Assembly (NCBI GenBank): GCA_007121575.1
Contig: SKKJ01000376.1
Coordinates: forward strand, 1 to 8,395
Direction: 5' to 3'
DNA from: Natronomonas sp.
Lineage (GTDB): Archaea; Halobacteriota; Halobacteria; Halobacteriales; Haloarculaceae
DNA: 8,395 nt
Position 1 is the stretch's first letter; each line of letters starts with the position of its first letter. The position numbers were made by a program, and so were the translations under genes. The notes below the pieces were generated by a model that worked only from the letters and a program-made list of their open reading frames with translations, was not told the DNA's origin and did no database searches. Positions 6,546-8,395 of this stretch are shown in pieces.

Positions 6546-6792
6546 GACATCTCTCGATGATTTCGCCTTCGGGGACGCTTGCTATTTGTCCACGCCACCC
6601 GATATTAAATGGTTCGGGGACGTATTGGCAGATCCGACATTGCTGATCGGAGTCGATTCGCCCCGTTTTTCGCCGACGTGCCTGCTTCCGAACATATCTC
6701 TTCGGGGGTTATTGTCCCGAATTCGTCTGCTGGTCGGCACTACGGACTGTCGGGAGCGACATACAAAAGTATCCAGTCTTCGATCATGTGTT
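6546..6792. promoter_or_regulatory. Divergent regulatory region with TTCGG/CCGAA half-sites
   Basis: The 247 bases between the DUF5305 gene and the hydrolase operon hold an exact 10-base direct repeat TTCGGGGACG at 6568-6577 and 6613-6622. They also hold a three-part inverted array: CCGAA 6688-6692, TTCGGG 6701-6706 and CCCGAA 6716-6721 (TTCGGG-N9-CCCGAA). The direct repeats flank the likely minus-strand TATA box (TTTAATA, 6603-6609; CAAATAGC at 6582-6589 is an alternative). The inverted array lies about 40 bases upstream of the plus-strand TATA-like box. The placement suits an operator system for the operon-encoded Lrp-like regulator. TCGG-type words are frequent in haloarchaeal DNA, so chance is not excluded. 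Confidence 0.4.
6762..6769 (+). promoter_or_regulatory. Probable TATA box for the hydrolase operon
   Basis: TACAAAAG centred about 27 bases before the ATG at 6793, so the predicted RNA start falls on or next to the start codon. This is the usual leaderless arrangement of haloarchaea and supports 6793 over in-frame upstream starts. Confidence 0.5.
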
Positions 6793-7680
6793 ATGAACCA
6801 CGAGCAATGGAGCGAGCTCCAATCGGAAACGACGGTCACCGTCGACGGACACGAGCTCTCCGTCGCCTACTACGATCGCGGTCCAAAAGCGGATGGCGTA
6901 ACCGAACCGACCGAATCGGACGTGGAAACGATCGTCTTTTTACACGGGATTCCGACGTGGTCGTTCTTGTGGCGGCGGATCGTCCCTGCCTTCGAAGACG
7001 ACTATCGCGTCGTCGCCCCCGATTTGCTTGGCTACGGGAACTCGGACAAACGCGATTGTTTCGATCGGTCGATCCGCGCCCAAGAGCGCATGCTCGAAGC
7101 GCTACTCGACGATCTCGATGAAACGAGCGTCACGCTTGTTGGACACGACATCGGCGGAGGCGTCGCGCTCCGGTTCGCGGCCAGCTCCCCCGACCGGGTC
7201 GATCGACTCGTTCTTTCGAACGCCGTTTGCTATGATTCGTGGCCCGTCGAGTTCATTCTCGGGCTCGGATCGCCGGAGACTGCCGAACTCGGCGACGACG
7301 AGTTCGATGGCAAACTGGATTTCGTTTTCGCCGATGGAACGTACGACGATGCGAACGAGGAGTTCGTCTCGGGGATGAAAGCGCCGTGGCTCCGCGATGG
7401 GGGTAAGCGTGCGCTCGCACGCGCTGCAGTGTCAACGAATACGAACCACACCACAGAGATCGACTACGACGCAATCGACGCCGACGTGTTGTGTCTGTGG
7501 GCGAGTTCAGATATCTTACAACCGATCTCGTACGGAGAACGACTGGCGAGCGAACTCGATGGAACCGTCGTTGAGCTCGATAACGCGTATCATTGGGTTA
7601 TCGAAGACCGGCCGGACGCGTACCGGAAAGAACTCCGAGCATTCTGTACCGAAACGAACAGTACGGACCGGGGACAGTAA
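6793..7680 (+). CDS. Alpha/beta hydrolase with Asp nucleophile (epoxide hydrolase/dehalogenase-like)
   Basis: A 295-residue soluble hydrolase. Oxyanion-hole motif FLHGIPTWSFLWR at 49-61 (HGxP), strand PDLLGYGNSD 76-85, nucleophile elbow VGHDIGGG 116-123 with Asp119, cap region about 145-215 with YDSWP at 147-151, candidate acid Asp240 in WASSDILQP, and catalytic His267 in AYHWVIEDRPD. An Asp nucleophile is typical of epoxide hydrolases and dehalogenases rather than Ser esterases. The residue after Asp119 is Ile, not the Trp that forms part of the halide site in haloalkane dehalogenases, so that name is not given. Substrate unknown. The frame stays open upstream to 6586, but codon use there is not coding-like and the leaderless promoter selects 6793. 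First gene of an operon with the regulator 5 bases downstream. Confidence 0.88.
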   Translation: MNHEQWSELQSETTVTVDGHELSVAYYDRGPKADGVTEPTESDVETIVFLHGIPTWSFLWRRIVPAFEDDYRVVAPDLLGYGNSDKRDCFDRSIRAQERMLEALLDDLDETSVTLVGHDIGGGVALRFAASSPDRVDRLVLSNAVCYDSWPVEFILGLGSPETAELGDDEFDGKLDFVFADGTYDDANEEFVSGMKAPWLRDGGKRALARAAVSTNTNHTTEIDYDAIDADVLCLWASSDILQPISYGERLASELDGTVVELDNAYHWVIEDRPDAYRKELRAFCTETNSTDRGQ

Positions 7681-7685
7681 TCGCT

Positions 7686-8207
7686 ATGAGTTCGTCCGAT
7701 GCGCCGGAGTGGGATTTCAAAGAACGCGACGTGTTGGTACTGCAGGAACTCTCGCGGGATCCACAGCTTTCCTCGCGCGATCTCGCACGCATCCTCGAGG
7801 AGAAGTATGAGATCGAAGTCTCCCACGTGACCGTCTCAGAGTCGATCCGCGGGATGCGTGAAGAGGGCGTCTTTCGCGAAGCGGTCATCCCGAACGAGGA
7901 GTACTTTCAGTTCGCGCTTTTCGAGTTCAAATTCAACCCGGAACACTTCGCATCCGGCTGGAGACCCGCAATGGAGTTCATCCGCGATTCGCCGAACACG
8001 CTGTTTTATTTCCTCTCGGACGGCGAGTACCAATGGAAGTCGGTCATGATGTTTCCCACGAGGGACGCCCAATCGCAGTGGATTCACGAGTTTTACAAAC
8101 GACACGGCGAGGTCGTGAACAATTTACGTAACTCCGTCATGACGAACGTACTCAAGTTCCGAACCGATCCCGAAATCCTCGCTAGCCTTCACGAGGGCGA
8201 ACAATAG
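7686..8207 (+). CDS. Lrp/AsnC-like winged-helix transcriptional regulator
   Basis: A 173-residue protein starting 5 bases after the hydrolase stop. Residues about 11-66 form a winged helix: DFKERDVLVLQELSRDP, the LSSRDLARILEEKY helix, the recognition helix SHVTVSESIRGM, and EEGVFREAVI leading into the wing, as in Lrp/AsnC N-termini. The rest (about 71-173) has alternating strands and helices (FALFEFKFN, FYFLSDGEYQWKSVMMF, WIHEFYKRHGEVVNNL) that could be a diverged ligand-binding/dimerisation domain; a standard RAM sequence is not evident. Co-transcription suggests that it controls the hydrolase, and perhaps its own operon and the divergent DUF5305 gene, through the half-sites at 6568-6721. 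Earlier in-frame starts (from 7593) lie inside the hydrolase gene and are rejected. No clear Shine-Dalgarno; translational coupling is likely. Confidence 0.8.
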   Translation: MSSSDAPEWDFKERDVLVLQELSRDPQLSSRDLARILEEKYEIEVSHVTVSESIRGMREEGVFREAVIPNEEYFQFALFEFKFNPEHFASGWRPAMEFIRDSPNTLFYFLSDGEYQWKSVMMFPTRDAQSQWIHEFYKRHGEVVNNLRNSVMTNVLKFRTDPEILASLHEGEQ

Positions 8208-8238
8208 TGCGAATATTTGAGTATCTGTTCCGCAGAGA

Positions 8239-8244
8239 CTATTT
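8239..8244 (+). promoter_or_regulatory. Possible TATA box for the membrane protein gene at the right edge
   Basis: CTATTT about 26 bases before the ATG at 8267, consistent with a leaderless transcript. Confidence 0.35.
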
Positions 8245-8266
8245 CTCCGCTCGTTGTACGTGACGT

Positions 8267-8395
8267 ATGTCGATCCGTACTCGGATCTCAGCGCCGATTC
8301 TTGCGATTGCTACAGCTATCGGACTCGCACTCGTCGCCTACGGTGGTGGCAACGTCTTCGCCCTCGTACTTGTTAGCCTACTGAACGTTCTCGGA
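8267..8395 (+). CDS. Small hydrophobic membrane protein (3' end missing)
   Basis: The frame opens at ATG 8267 and has no stop in the remaining 43 codons. The start MSIRTR is positively charged and is followed by a hydrophobic helix (ISAPILAIATAIGLALVAY), a GGGN turn and a second hydrophobic stretch (VFALVLVSLLNVLG). This looks like a multi-pass membrane protein with the N-terminus inside. The family cannot be recognised from this fragment. It lies 59 bases after the regulator, with its own promoter-like box. Confidence 0.6.
   Translation, partial: MSIRTRISAPILAIATAIGLALVAYGGGNVFALVLVSLLNVLG

Noticed and set aside
6586..6792. 69-codon N-terminal extension of the hydrolase
   Set aside because: The segment has promoter-like elements, no conserved domain and atypical composition; a leaderless promoter points to ATG 6793.
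6793..7680. Naming the hydrolase a haloalkane dehalogenase
   Set aside because: The HGIPTW motif and Asp nucleophile fit, but Ile replaces the halide-binding Trp next to the nucleophile.
1..8395. CRISPR, tRNA, rRNA, insertion sequence or phage/defence genes
   Set aside because: No DNA-level spaced repeats, cloverleaf, transposase or integrase motifs, or recognised defence domains were seen on either strand.

Overview
The window looks like chromosomal DNA of a halophilic archaeon (class Halobacteria). The proteins are very rich in Asp and Glu. Codons favour TCG, CGA and GAC/GAG. Several genes have a TATA-like box 24-30 bases before the start codon with almost no leader. Several products belong to families known mainly from haloarchaea (DUF7344-type winged helix, DUF7504-type RecA-like, DUF5305). 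No rRNA, tRNA, CRISPR array, transposase or integrase was seen.

Left part (1-2800): the 3' end of a gene for an acidic protein built of 23-residue repeats, probably a beta-solenoid (1-507). It is followed by a winged-helix protein with two C-terminal membrane helices (600-1211). Facing it on the minus strand is a 513-residue protein with a long disordered acidic N-terminal half and a degenerate RecA/KaiC-like C-terminal domain (1253-2794).

Middle (2880-4292): upstream of that gene and on the same strand lies a coiled-coil protein with a small helical N-terminal domain and a C-terminal four-cysteine zinc ribbon (2880-3980). The RecA-like and coiled-coil genes may form a functional pair. A 0.3 kb divergent intergenic region follows.

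Right part (4293-8395): an archaeal-type signal peptidase I with an extra membrane-anchored exoplasmic domain (4293-5450) meets, tail to tail with a 12-base gap, a DUF5305-type two-pass membrane protein (5463-6524). These two families are often found together in haloarchaea and are thought to act in handling secreted surface proteins. After a divergent regulatory region with several TTCGG/CCGAA half-sites comes a two-gene operon: an Asp-nucleophile alpha/beta hydrolase (6793-7680) and, 5 bases later, an Lrp/AsnC-like winged-helix regulator (7686-8207). The window ends inside a small membrane protein gene (8267-8395).

The least understood parts are the 23-residue repeat protein, the pair formed by the acidic-tailed RecA-like protein and the coiled-coil zinc ribbon protein, and the half-site cluster between the DUF5305 gene and the hydrolase operon. 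All functions are read from sequence motifs and memory of families; no search was run.
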